Below, in pieces: positions 36,846 through 50,300 of a DNA stretch of 64,000 nucleotides. The stretch is from assembly GCF_001659605.2 (NCBI RefSeq), contig NC_035162.2:5909248-5973247 (forward strand). Reading direction: 5' to 3'. Positions within the stretch are counted from its first letter, which is position 1. Every line of letters starts with the position of its first letter. This DNA is from Manihot esculenta (taxonomy: Eukaryota > Streptophyta > Magnoliopsida > Malpighiales > Euphorbiaceae). The notes beneath the pieces were generated by a model, which was not told where the DNA came from, made no database searches, and saw only the letters and a program-made list of their open reading frames with translations. Position numbers and translations under genes: made by a program.

Positions 36846-39606
36846 AATCCCAATGGAAAAGACGGATGAGGAGAAGACCTCATTTATAACTGAAGACGGG
36901 ACTTACTGCTACAGAGCTATGCCCTTCGGATTAAGAAACGCCGGGGCAACTTACCAACGATTAATGAATAAAATCTTTAAGAACCAGATCGGCAGGAATG
37001 TAGAAGTGTATGTGGATGACATGGTGGTTAAAAGTTCAACTTTTCAACAACACATAACGGATTTAAGGGAGATATTTGGGGTGTTAGATCAATACAGGAT
37101 GAAATTGAATCCAGCAAAGTGTGCTTTCTTCATCAGGGGAGGAAAGTTCTTAGGATACATGGTGAGTGGAAAAGGCATTGAGCCCAATCCGGAGAAGGTG
37201 GAAGCCATATTGAATATGCCAGAGCCGACCTGTGTAAGGGACGTCCAGAGATTAACTGGGAGAGTAGTAGCGCTTCACCGATTTATGTCGAGGTCGGCAG
37301 AAAAGTGCTTGCCATTCTTCAAAAAATTGAGGAAGGTTCCGAATTTTGAATGGACAGAAGACTGCCAAAAAGCCTTCACAGAGCTTAAGGAATACCTCAG
37401 CTCGCCTCGCGTGCTCAGCAGCCCTATAAAAGGGGAAGAACTCCTGATATACTTGGCAGCCTCAGAGCAAGCAGTCAGCGCAGTACTAGTCAGAGTGGAA
37501 GAAGGGGAGCAGAAACCTGTTTTCTACGTCAGCAAGGTACTCAGAGACACTGAGGTCAGATACTCGAACATTGAAAAATTGGCGTATGCCTTGTTGTTAG
37601 CAGTCCGGAAACTCAAAGTTTATCTGGAAGGCCACCAAGGAGTTGTGGTGACGGACCAACCCTTAAGGAAGATCCTACGTAGGCCGGAAACTTCAGGACG
37701 GATGTTAGCATGGTCCGTGGAAATCAGCCCTTACTGTCTGGAGTACCGACCTCGGACAGCTATAAAATCTCAAGCGCTGGCTGACTTCATAGCAGAATGC
37801 TCATTCAACGAGGAAAAGGAAGGATCATCGTCGGAGATACCAAGAAAAGAAGGAGAGGGAGAGCTTTCCCAAGAGTCCAGCTGGAAGCTATATGTAGACG
37901 GAGCATCAGGCTCTGAGGGCAGTGGCGCTGGGATAATACTTAAGGGGCCGGAGGGCTTTAAAGTATGTTATGCCTTACGGCTAGAATTCAAAGCTTCTAA
38001 TAATGTGGCCGAATATGAAGCCTTGGTGAACGAAATGTTGGTAGCTTTGGAAATAGGGGTAACCGACCTCGAAGTAAATAGTGACTCTCAGCTGGTGATC
38101 AACCAGGTAACGGGAATATATCAGGCCAGAGATCCCATCATGCAGAGTTATCTTGATAAAGTAAAAACTGTGGAAGCCGACCTCACGAGCCGAGGAGTTA
38201 TTACCAGATTTCAGAGGATACCTCGAGATGAAAATGAGGAGGCAGACCTGCTTAGTCGACTGACCAAAGAAGAGTTAGAGCAACTCCCTGATGAAGTATA
38301 CATACAGCATGTCAGCACACCTGCTTTCAAGAAGACAAGCACAGTACTGCAGGTGGAACAGAGCCCAACTTGGATGACTCCATACCTGAGATACTTGAAG
38401 AAGGGCGAACTCCCAAAAAATAAAGTTGAAGCCAAAAAGATAGCAGCTCGAGCTGCCAATTACCAAGTAATAAGGGGAACTTTATACAGAAAAGGGAAGT
38501 CCAGCCCATGGCTCCGGTGTGTGAGTCCGGAAGAAGCTGCAAAGGTAATGGAGGAAATACATAGAGGCCTATGTGGGGCTCATGAGGGAGCAGGGACATT
38601 AGCTAACAAAATATTCAGGCAAGGATACTACTGGCCCACTGTGAAAAAAGAAGCAGAAGAGTTTGTCCGGAGGTGTGACGTATGTCAGAGATTTGCTAAT
38701 GCCATCAGGACCCCTGCCACTCCTCAAGCAAGCATATCCAGTCCATGGCCTTTCTCACAATGGGGAATTGACATCCTGGGACCTTTCCCCAAGACTACGG
38801 GGCAAAGGAAATTCGTAGTGGTGGCTGTGGAATATTTCTCGAAATGGCCAGAGGCAGAAGCAATAGCCACAATCACAGCTCGCAAGATGATAGATTTCGT
38901 ATGGGGACATATCATCTGCAGATTTGGCATACCAAGAGTACTTATCTCAGACAACGGCAGACAATTCGACTGCAGCACTTTCAGAGCCTTCACGGCGAAC
39001 ATGGGCATATGGCATAAATTCTCCTCCGTGGCTCATCCTCAGACTAATGGCCAAACAGAAGTCACTAACAGAGCTATCCTTCAAGGATTAAAGAAACGGC
39101 TGGATGGCGCAAAGGAGAATTGGGCAGAAGAACTCAATAGCACTCTATGGGCACTCCGAACCACTCCCAGAGCGCCCACTCAAGAAACCCCGTTTGCACT
39201 TGCTTATGGCACAGAGGCTGTAGTCCCAGTTGAGTTGAAGATCCCCACTCATCGAGTTCAATTCGTTAGTGAGAACGCTAATGGGGACAAATTAAGGAGC
39301 AACCTAGATGCTCTTGAAGAAGTTAGGGAAGAAGCCCAAGTCCGAACTGCTGCTTATCAATAACGAGCGGCAAGATATTACAATCAAAAGGTCAGAGAAA
39401 GAAGCTTGAAGGTGGGAGACCTGACTTTAAGAAACCTGGAGGCTACAGGAAAAAGAGCAGCCGCAGGCAAGCTAGCACCGACCTGGGAAGGTCCATTCAA
39501 GGTGACAAAAGTGGTTAAGCCCGGGGTATACCGAATTGAAGATATGCAAGGAAACCCCGAGCCCCACGCTTGGAACATCCAGCACTTAAAAAGGTATTTC
39601 CCTTGA
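36846..39606 (+). pseudogene. Second half of RT, RNase H, archaeal-type RNase H and integrase of element T
   Basis: The frame resumes immediately after the second CACCA. RT motifs are FGLRNAGATYQRLM and VYVDDMVVKS. The first RNase H keeps YSNIEKLAYALLLA but its usual first Asp region reads LLIYLAAS, with Leu-Ala where YSDAS/YLAVS-type motifs occur. The second RNase H domain (WKLYVDGASGSEGSGAG ... NSDSQLVINQ), a Tat-lineage marker, is intact. The integrase has an HHCC motif (HRGLCGAHEG...CDVCQRF) and DDE residues at WGIDILGPF, LISDNGRQFD and NGQTEVTNRA. A TAA at 39361-39363 cuts off the last 80 residues, which continue in frame to TGA 39604-39606. A CAA-to-TAA change explains it. With element D upstream, this half is not expressed from its own start. 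Confidence 0.93.
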
Positions 39607-39834
39607 AATATTTGTAAAGAAAAACATTGCATTTTGACAAATATAAATAAATGAAAATTGTTTATACAATCTCTTTGTGAAAAACATTTTCCTATGACAA
39701 AGAAAGAACAGGGCTCAGAAAGATCCCTTGAAAACAAGACCTCAGTTAGGCACGAAATCAGCTGAGATGACGAAGCGACAGTAAGGCCAATGAGCCTGAA
39801 TCTTGTACAAAACCCCAAAGCGGGTATCAAAAAC

Positions 39835-40518
39835 AACCGGCGAGGCCCCGAGGTCATCCCGGAAATTCAAAGAAAAACAGGATCCCGTAAGATCTCCTGG
39901 AATCAAAAATAACCGGCGAGGCCCCGAGGTCGTCCCGGAAATTCAAAGAAAAACAGGATCCCGTAAGATCTCCTGGAATCAAAAATAACCGGCGAGACCC
40001 CGAGGTCGTCCCGGAAATTCAAAGAAAAACAGGATCCCGTAAGATCTCCTGGAATCAAAAATAACCGGCGAGGCCCCGAGGTCGTCCCGGAAATTCAAAG
40101 AAAAACAGGATCCCGTAAGATCTCCTGGAATCAAAAATAACCGGCGAGGCCCCGAGGTCGTCCCGGAAATTCAAAGAAAAACAGGATCCCGTAAGATCTC
40201 CTGGAATCAAAAACAACCGGCGAGGCCCCGAGGTCGTCCCGGAAATTCAAAGAAAAACAGGATCCCGTAAGATCTCCTGGAATCAAAAACAACCGGCGAG
40301 GCCCCGAGGTCGTCCCGGAAATTCAAAGAAAAACAGGATCCCGTTAGATCTCCTGGAATCAAAAACAACCGGCGAGGCCCCGAGGTCGTCTCGGAAATTC
40401 AAAGAAAAACAGGATCCCGTAAGATCTCCTGGAATCAAAAACAACCGGCGAGGCCCCGAGGTCGTCCCGGAAATTCAAAGCGAACCAGGATCCCGTAAGA
40501 TCTCCTAGAATCAAAAAT
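39835..40518 (+). repeat. 76-bp tandem repeat (nine units) in element T
   Basis: AACCGGCGAG recurs at 39835, 39911, 39987, 40063, 40139, 40215, 40291, 40367 and 40443, exactly 76 bp apart, with near-identical units holding GAGGTCGTCCCGG and AGGATCCCGTAAGATCTCC. Two degenerate partial units follow to about 40600. The position, just after integrase, matches the 101-bp array in element A, but the unit differs. The shared words GGATCCC-AAGATCTCC suggest a common ancestral module. Confidence 0.97.
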
Positions 40519-40682
40519 AGGTCGGTGAAGGACTTAAGAGCAGGATCCCATAAGATCTCCTGGAATCAAAAATAGGTCGGTGAAAGACTTAAGGGCCTCC
40601 CGAAATGAAAAATTTCCCCACACCACATGCAGGGACAACTTATAAAATCCAATTCCGACCTCGGAAAGAGAAGAGCTAATAG

Positions 40683-40684
<2 letters not shown>

Positions 40685-40734
<50 letters not shown>
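40685..40734 (+). repeat. 50-base poly-A run
   Basis: An uninterrupted run of about 50 A, followed by GAAGAAGAAG, inside the 3' region of element T. It may be a slippage product. Long homopolymers are also prone to sequencing-length error. Confidence 0.9.
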
Positions 40735-40736
<2 letters not shown>

Positions 40737-41374
40737 AGAAGAAGACTGAGCACTCAGCTCGGATTGACTTATCTTCTCAAAAACTCAAGGTACGAAGAAA
40801 GAAACCGAACTTCCAGCTCGGATAGTCAGATTCCGACCTACTAAAAAGGCGCAAGGCCTAATAGCTAAAAAAGCGCCGATCTCAAAAATAGATGCTAACA
40901 ATAAAAGTTTAGCTACAGAGCAAGAGGCCTCGCTCTCAGCTCGGATAGATCTATGTTCACCGAGGCTGAAGACCGAGCTCCCAGCACGGATAGACTTACA
41001 TCCTCAAAAGCTGAAGGTATAAAGGCTAATGAAAAAGGCCGAGCTCTCTCCAAAAGGACTCATAAATGAAGAAATCCTTAGGAGGATAGAAAGGCTATAA
41101 TCAAAGCCTCAATCAGTTTATATAAAACAAATATACAAAGTCACAATCAAGAGGGAAGGACTAAAAGCAGAAAACAGACATGATAGTTGCCATTAAAAAG
41201 GTACGAGATTTGATCTCTCAGACTATCAGCTAAGAGCTGAGTTCGCAACTTAAGATTAATTCAGAACTTATGAATAAAAATATGTAGTTTACATCACAAA
41301 TACGAAAGATAAATTTCAAGAAATATGCAACACAAAAAAGAGGAAACTGATATTTCATCAATGACTGTTACAAT

Positions 41375-44300
41375 TTATCTCTTCGGCAAGGTGGGAGGAT
41401 AAACAGTCCTTAAAGGACTTACATCAGTAAGAACACCCTCGCCTGCATTATCTCTATTTACAGTCACCTCCGAAGGAAGCTCGGTATCCCTTGGGCCAGA
41501 GCTTTCAACATTAATAATAGGGGCAACTTCTGCCCCAGGGTGGAGGCCATCTTTCTCAAAATCAAGATCATCTTCCTCCGACCCTAGCTCGGATTCCCCT
41601 GAAGAAGACTCAGCTGGCCGGTCTATGTTCCTCCGGGAATCTCCTCGGGGCAAAGGAAAATCATCCTCCCCGTATAGCACTGACTCGCCATCTGAGTCCA
41701 CTTCGCGCCTACGAAGCTCGGCCAAAGGAATATCAGGAGCCTGTCTAGCTTCTCTTAAACCGTGATTGTAGCCAGTTACATACATGCGGTAGGCCTTATC
41801 AATGATTACCTGTTTCATTTCACCAGAAGCTTTATACTCATTAAGATGTTCTTCACAAGCCTCAGCTACAAACTCCTTAAACTCAGAAGAGTCTTTGTAG
41901 TCCTGAAGATGAGCTTCACAGGCCTGTTCAATTTTAACCTTCAGCTCATCAGACTCCTGATACTCTGCTATATACTGTTCACGCTTTAGCTGAGCCTCCC
42001 CTTCGGCACACTTTACCACCTCGAGCAGGGCTAAACATTTACGCTCCAAAGCCCTGACTTCATTCTTTAGCTGTTGTTGGCGAAGGTTGAATTCTTCAGC
42101 CGATGAAGACAGATCTTTGATACGATCAGAACTTGTGCCCAATTCCTGCTCAAGGACCTCCACCCGGGCTAGGGCACTTTCCCTCTGAGCCTTCACCTCA
42201 TTCAGGTGAGCTTGAAGCCCTTCAAAATCGGCCTTTAAGGCCTCATATTGACGCTGGACCTCAGCTTTTTGGCTTACAGCCTCATCTCTCTCCTGAAGGG
42301 CCGCTGTCATAGAGGACAGCTGCTTTACAACCCCTACACAACGAGCTTCTACCTCAGCTGCCCTCTCATCGGACTCCTGGAGAACCCTGCGAGTACGAGA
42401 CAGCTCTGATTCCAGGGATTTGCTATGTTCTGCCGCCTCAGCCGCTCTGTCCTCAGCTCTTTTCGAGGCCTCCAGCGCAGAATGCAACTCCACTTGGAGA
42501 GACTGGATCTGCTCCCGGGCGGCTGCCAGGTGGCCCCTCGCGTCGTTGGTGGCAGCCAGGTTTTCATCGCGACGTGCTTCCTCGATCCGGCGGTCCACGG
42601 ACTCCCGGAGAGAGAGGTCACGGGCATCCACCTCCATAACCAGGCCTAACACCTAGTACGGAAGAACAATTGTCAAGAAAAGAAACAAAGCAAACTCAAA
42701 GAAAAGTGAAAAAAAAAATAATAATAATAACTTACCATCAGAAGCATTTCTCCAATCGTGGATCCGAGCTCCTCACGAGAGCGAGATTGAAAGGACACCT
42801 GCTCCTTGGTAGAACTGGCCAAGTGACCAGTCAGGGCCAGCAGACGAGGATCCGAAGCCTCTGTTATCCCGTCGAACATCCGCTCCCGGAGAAGTGCGGC
42901 AACAGCAGAGGCCGGAGACTCAGAGGAAATGCTTGACAGGTCCAGAATGTTGTCAGCAGGGGACGACGAAGGAACAACAGAAACACCCTTCCCCTTCCCA
43001 ATGGAAGAAAGAGGTGGGGAAGGACCCGCAGCAGTCCTGGACTTCTTCCGAGCAGGAGATGGGACAGACGTTCCAGAAGAGGTCGGACGCTTGCCCCCGG
43101 TCTTCGAGGAGACGCCCTCAGATCCCTCAGGCTCAGTCCTCACAGGGGCAGGGGCACCTTCACCAGAAACCTCTGGGCTTTGATCCTCTAGGAGGACGAT
43201 CTCCATCCCTGTCCCAGAGGTCTCATTGTCTTCAACAAGGGACTTAGATTTCCCCCCTGACACCCCCTCAGTAGAATGGGCAGCACTCTGCCCCACTTGT
43301 TCAGTAGCTTGGGTCTGCTCCACAATAGCTAGGGAAGTTTCCCTCACGACCTCTGAGGAGGCTGGAACAGATCTAGACCCTTCAGCAGGCATCGAGGTTG
43401 AGCTCGACCCACCATGGCTAGATGGCCGAGCTGATTTGATGCTGCGAGAGCTCAGCTTGGAAATTCGAGAAGAAGCTTTGACGGGAGGTCGGCTGACCTT
43501 CTTGGAGGAAGCGGCCTGAGCCAGCTCTGCAGCAATCTCAGTTACAGAACGCCCATCCCCAAAGGCGTCAAAAATTGCATGCATGTTCTCCCGAGACAGG
43601 TCAAAATTCTTGGGGAATTTGATGCCATCCATTCTAACCTCAGAAGCTGCAAGAAACAAGAAGTTATAAAGAGTCAGCATACTTCCTAATATTATGAGCA
43701 AAGAAGAAACAGAATAGCCGGACAAAGCACTATACCCGTGTCCCGGATATCCCTAAGGTTGGACGCAAACATACACTTCTCGACATCATACTTCCTCTCA
43801 ACGGAAGTCAGTCGAAGCAGCCCGAATGTAATACCCGGCTAAATCCGGCATCGGAATTCCTATCGTCCGATGGAATTCAGGGATGTCAGAGGTTCTAGAA
43901 GGGTAAGAGTGAAGGTTTTCTAAAATGTTTTTAAGTATTTTAAAGTGTTGGTTTAGAAAAGAGTTAAGTTTTGAAGAGAAAAGGCTTTGGAGACAAAGGC
44001 CAGGTTCGGCCCCCGAATGTAAGTTCGGCCGCCGAAAGTGCTCAATGTTCGGCTTCCGAAGTTCATGTTCGGCCCCCGAACGTTGCATGGTTTCGCATGC
44101 AGGTTTGGCAGCCGAAGGTGAGTCGGTCAGCCCTCTATATCAGCGCCTCCAGTCGGTGAAATGGATAAGGGTTGCCTTCTTTTCACTTCCTGAGGTGAGG
44201 CCACGTCTCCTGTGACTCTTCTGCAAGCTTTAATCAGCTTATGCAGAGGGTTTGGTCATTTGCAAAGGATTTGAACGTGTTTGAGAGAAAAAGGAGATTT

Positions 44301-47300
44301 TGATGGTTTTGTGTTTTTGAAGAGGAGTTGCTGTGTTTAGATTCTTCAGCTTCTTGGATCAAGAGGTAAGTGAAGTCTTACACTTGTTTTAATGAGTTTA
44401 TAACAGCTTTTAAAGAGGTTAAGGGTAGAGTTTGCATGATTAGGGGTAAAGTGAGTTTTGGAGATGTTTTGGTGCTTGTATATGTGTTATAGATGCTGTT
44501 TTGTTGGGGTGAATAGATAGTGTTGGACCCCTTTGAGCATATACCAAAGTATATGCAAGTTGAGGAGTTGAGTATGCATGATTGTGTAGAGTTGGTGCTT
44601 GGCAGGAGATGGTTGTGCACGAAGCTGAGTTCTGGATGAACTCAGGTTCGGCCGCCGAAGGGAAGATTCGGCCGCCGAACCCCTTGAAGAGGTAGTTTCG
44701 GCTGCCTAAGGTTGCCTCCGAAAGAATGGACTTTCGGATCTGTCCTGCACGTTCGGCCGCCGAAGGTGCCGCCGAAGGTGTCCTGCCTAGCTTTTCCTAT
44801 GCATGTTTTATGTGATTGTTTCATAAGCTTTTAGAAGGGTTTTGGGAAGTTGTTTAAGAGTTAATAAGAGTATGTTTGACACCTCAATCGAGTCCTTTTG
44901 ATTCAGGATTGGACCCGAGAGATCGAGGAGGTCGTCAGGATTAGCAGTTGCAGAGTCAGTCAGGTTTCTGCTTGAGGAGCAGAGGTGAGTAGAACTAAAC
45001 TTAATCTTTTATATTGAGAAATGGAATGTATGAGCATAGTTCATGCATCATGAATGCTATGATTTATATTAGGGTGATTTGCATTAGAATCACGACGTTG
45101 TTGCATTGTTTATTCAGTGATAGTGGGAATTGGACCAAGGCGACATCAATAGCCCGTCGAGGGAGTTTTGAGGTCATGTCTAATTCCAAATGATTGGACC
45201 AAGGCTGTAATACCCGGCTAGATTCCGGCATCGGAATCCCTACCTTCCGGCGGAATCTCCGTTGGAATATGGAATTTTGATGATGCCAGAGTCTTCTAGA
45301 GGGGTAAAATGTGTTTTCTAAAATGATTTTTACTGATTTCATGGTTTTAAATGAAAAAGATTTGAGTTTTGAAAAGAAAAGACCAAGGAGGTTTTGCCAG
45401 GTTCGGCCGCCGAAAGTGGAGTTCGGCCGCCGAACATGAGTTGGTTTTGGGAGCGCTTTTGGCCTCCGAAAGTCTTGATTGAACAAACCAGGTTCGGCCG
45501 CCGAACCTCAAGTTCGGCCGCCGAACATGGGGGTGTTTTGCATGCACGTTAGGCCGCCGAAGGAGGTTTGGCTGGCCACCTATAAAAGCCCCTCAGACCG
45601 GAAATGGGCGAGATTTCTCCCCATTCTCGAGCTCAGGTGTGTTCATGTCCTCCTCTAGTCGTTTTCTTGCTTTTTCTTCAAATCCTTCACGTTTTATAAG
45701 CTATACGGTTGTTTTGAAGAGTTTTAAAGCTTGGATCAAGGTTTGGAGAGCTTGGAGACTTTAAGAGTTTGGGTTCTCCACATCTCAAGCTTTGGGTCGC
45801 ACCAACCCTCGATCTTCAAGAGGTAAGTGTGGATCTATGTTTTTCTTTACGTTTCATGAAGTTTTAAGATGGTTTTGATGGGTAGATATGCATGTTAGGG
45901 TTTATGTGGGTTTTATGCCCAATGTATGATAATGTATGTTCATGTGATGTTTGTGTTGGGGTTTAAGTTAGTTTTCAAGCCCCTTGAGCTTATGGGAGAG
46001 AGTATGCATGATTGGGAGAGAGTATGTGAGGTTTGGGTTGTTTTGATAGTTTTGGCCTATGTGGGCCATAAACTATCTATGTATGCTTTAGATGTTGTTT
46101 TTGGGAGTTTAAGCTTGTTTGAGCTCCCTTGTGCATGGTTAAGGATGTATGCATGTGTTTGAGAAGTTGGATGCTTGTTTTGGGGTGTTTGGAAGGTATG
46201 GGAGGCTTGAAATGCACAAAGGCTGAGTTCTGGATGAACTCAGGTTCGGCCGCCGAAGGTGGTTTCGGCCGCCGAACCTGCCTAAGGATGCATGGTTTGG
46301 CCGCCTAACCTTGCCCCCGAAAGTTGAGTTTTGGCTTGAAAGCAGACTTTCGGCCGCCGAAGGTAATGTTCGGCCGCCGAAAGTGCCTGACTTTCGTCTC
46401 TGGAGAGAGAGTTCGGCCGCCGAAGGTGCCGCCGAACCTGCCTGACTTTCGTCTCTGTCTGGGACTTTCGGCCGCCGAAAGTGCCGCCGAAAGTGCCCTG
46501 CCCAGCCTTTTCTTGGGTGTTTTCTATGCATGCTTCTATGATGTTTTAGAGGGTATTTGGGTAGTCTTTTATGAGTTGTTTAGAGTATGTTTGGCACCTC
46601 ACTGGAGTCCACCTGTGTAGGATCGGACCCGAGGAACCGAAGTGTTTAGTAGTGTCAGCCGTTTCAGAGTCGGCCCTGAGCTAGTCACAGGTGAGTGGAA
46701 CACAACTCTCTTAATTTAAAGTAAATAAATTAAATGTTTTAGAGCATGATCCATGCATCATAAAATGCCATGATATGTATTAGGTTGTTTTGCATTAGAA
46801 CCCACGAATATGATGCATTGCATAATATGTTGTTGATGTGGATGGATTTTGGATGATCCTTAGCCCTCAGTATGAGATGAGATAATATGATATGATATGC
46901 CATGGTATGATATGAGATAGAAAGACCAGGTCGCCCCTGGTACTATGTTTATGCAAGCGAGCACTAGGTGAGGCCTAATCGCCCCTGGTGTAGTTGGACA
47001 TGTTATGATATGAGTTATGTAAGCGAGCACTAGGTGAGGCCTAATCGCCCCTGGTGTAGTTGGACATGTTATGATATGTAGAGGGCTAGTGGTGACAAAT
47101 TCATCCTTTATGTGATTAGCTGTGATGTGTTGCATTTCATGAAAGCATGAATAAGAAAAAGTTAAATGATTTGATAAATAAAATGAATAATAATATACCT
47201 AAAAAGTGTGGAATTAAAGCAAATGTTTTTAGTTTCTGCTCACTGGGCTTTTTAGCTCACCCCTTCCCCCTATCCCCAGGTTTGCAGGTTCAGAGATAGT

Positions 47301-50300
47301 CAAGAGATCAGCTGGATACGTCCATGGTCATGCTTATGTAATAGAATAGTTGTGGACATGATGTAATATAAGATTATGTATTGTTGTAAAAGAGTTGTAT
47401 TGTAATATGACCTTATGTTATATGTTCAGAGTTATAGTATTGTGCTTGGCCCGAGTTGGATAATCCCTTTGTACATGAGCTTTATTTTATGTTGTTTCAT
47501 GTGATGGACCGAGTTTGACATAGGGTATGCTGACCCTAGGGGTTCTATGAGTTCAGTCATAGTGCATACACAGGTCAAACGGGTTAAAGAAAAAGTTTAC
47601 AGTTTTATGTTTTAAAGTTTATACTTATGTTGGATCATGTTTGGGATTATACCAGCTGTACAGGATGCATAGTAGGCTTGCTACGGGTCCCGGCGGCCTT
47701 ATGCCGATCTGGATCCTAGCGCCGGTAACGGTCCGGATTTCCGGGTCGTTACAGAATGGTATCAGAGCCCTAGGTTCACATGGTCGGACCTATAGTGTGT
47801 CGGGCTCATAGAGGTTATAGAAGGGCAAGCACAATAGGAGAGATCATGTCCACTAGGATAGGATATGGAGTCCTGTCTTGTATGATGGTGTGAAATGCCA
47901 TGGCGATGAGCATGTGCATTAATGCTAGGATATGTATGTTATGTATGATATGCTATGTATGCTTTATATGTGAGGTAGGTTCATGTGTTTTCACATGAAC
48001 CATAAGATGCTGATGTTTATGTGCTATGTTATGCTCTCAGAAGTCAAGATGAGAGGAACTCGTCGATCTGCGAGATTGACTGGAGCTCCGCCAGAGAATG
48101 AGGGCATGGATGCCCATTCCCCTGCTCTGCAGAGAGCAAGATCTTGTAGGACGATCAGGGAAAGTACATCAAGGGACCCCAGAAGGTCTTTTGATGCAGG
48201 TCGGAGGAGATCAGCTCATGAAGGTATGTCAGCGGACGTGATGGAAACAGAGGAGGATAACCAAAGAAGAGATAGTAGTTTGGGCATGAGTATGTCAGTA
48301 GAGGATATGGGGGAGTCCCTAGGAGGCACTCAGGCCTCGGGTTTTATTCCACCACAGTGTCCACCCTACCCGCAAGGGCCAGGGTATCCGATGGGAGGTA
48401 CGTCGGATTTCTTCAGCTATAACCCATATCCCACCTTTATGCCCTATCCTCCCTTTCACCCACCGTACCCACAGTACCCCATGTTTCCATCCTCACCCTT
48501 TTTCTCAGGTCCAGCTAACCCTAACCCAGGGAATGCTGCACCTCCTCCTCCACCAGCAGAACCAATAGTCCCTGATGTCCGGATACTCAAACCTGGTTCA
48601 TCAGTTGGGGGTAAAGTAAAGATGACAGATTACCTCAAGTTGGATGCCCCCAGGTTCGAAGCAGGCGATGACCCTTTTGAATACCTCGGAACGGTAAAGA
48701 TGATAACAGATGAGCTAGGAGCAAGTGACAGTAGAGCCATTCAGATGGCAGGGTTCACATTGAAATGTAAGAAGGCAAGGGAATGGTTCAAAAACTATGT
48801 GGACCCAAGGGTAGAGAGTTTATCCTGGGAGCAGTTTGCCAATGAGTTTACAGGATGGGCTTTTCCGGATAGTTCCAGAGAACTGAAGATGATTGAGTTT
48901 GAGCAGCTAAGGCAGACGGAAGAGATGAGCGTAGAGGAGTTTACGGACAGGTTCCTGGAGCTGTTGCCGTTTGCAGGACAAGGTCTTGACACAGACCTGA
49001 AGAAGTCTAGGAGATATGTTATGAAGCTTCACTCCAGGTATTCCTCGTTGGTTCAATCAGCAGAAAGGGAGAGCTTCCATGCTATAGTAGATATGGCACG
49101 GAGAATGGAGGCTAGTGCCATTGTCCAAGGGACAGTTAAACAGTACGTGGCACAGTCTTCGGGTTCCAAAATCCCGGGGACAAGTGATGTTGATCTCTCC
49201 CCTCTAAGCGAGGCTGTCACAAAGAGTAAGAAGGGAGGCAGAGGCCTCAGAAGATCGAAGAAGAGCAAGTTTTGGGAACAGATAAAGTCTGGTCTGGGTT
49301 TAGGTGATGGTTCGAGCTCTGGTTCAGGTAACTTCAGATGTACACGGTGCGGTAGGCAGCACAAGGGAGTCTGTTTGATTGGGACAACAGCATGCTTCAG
49401 ATGCGGACAGGAGGGGCACATGGCACGTGAGTGTCCCACCGCGACCTTGGTGGCACGGTCCCAGCAGACAGTTTCGGGCAGTATAGCTCACCCAGTAGCT
49501 CCATCCATGTTTCAGGGCAGTGGTAGAGGTGGAGACAGGGGGACAGCCCCTTCTTCAGCAGGTTCCCGTGGGGAAGGTCCATCAGCTCCAGCGCGGATCT
49601 TCGCCATGACTCAGCAGGAGGCTAACACATCGAACCCGATGGGATCAGGTAATCTCACTCTGGTATGTTCTGGTGTGTCTGTTTCATGAACCCTGATGTT
49701 TCTCTTTTCTTTGTTTGCTTGTGAGCCCTTGTGAGGATGGGTTGATAGCTTATGGGTTAGAGTATCCCCTTGGGGTCAGTACACCCAAGTGTGATCCATC
49801 TGTGGCAGAGTCAGTCTGCCGGTATAGTCAGAGTATGTGTTGTGAGTAGATGCCTTCCAGCTGACCTAGCGGTTCTAGATTTGACTGTTTGACGTCATTC
49901 TAGGGTTGGATTGGTTCTTCTATTAGTGGTACTACCTAGTCTGCAGAGACAAGGTAGTCAGGTTCAGAGGTCAGGATGGATCAGAGGTAGTCCTTAGAGG
50001 GGACAGAATAGGGATACCTAGAGGTTCAGTATCAACCCTATAGGCTCGTAGGTTGTTCAGGAAAAGTTGTCAGGGGTTCTAGCTCTTCAGAGAGAGTTTA
50101 GCAGTCAGGTCAGGGAGCCCGCCTCAGTGCCCGTTGTTAGAGAGTTTAGATGTTTCCCCAGATGAGTTCCCAGGACTACCACCTGTCAGGGAGATAGATT
50201 TTTAAATAGAAGTAATGCATGAAATTGGATCAATCTCTATCCCTCCCCACAGGATGGTATCAACAGAGTTAGAAGAGTTATAAGGATCAGTTGTAAGAAT

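Larger units (their letters stand above)
45206..47753 (+). repeat. 5' LTR of element B
   Basis: 2,548 bp. It carries about 13 GCCGCCGAA motifs in two clusters (45405-45560 and 46243-46495) and a TATA box at 45580-45586. There are candidate splice sites (donor 45823, acceptor ending 46620, donor 46691, acceptor ending 47279) and a 66-bp tandem duplication (from 46955). Confidence 0.96.

Noticed and set aside
39803..40518. The 76-bp and 101-bp arrays as CRISPR arrays
   Set aside because: Units are contiguous tandem repeats without variable spacers and lie in a plant retrotransposon.
45064..46620. Open frames rich in RRPN / FGGRT peptides on the minus strand of the B and C LTRs
   Set aside because: They are translations of the GCCGCCGAA motif array, not a protein family.
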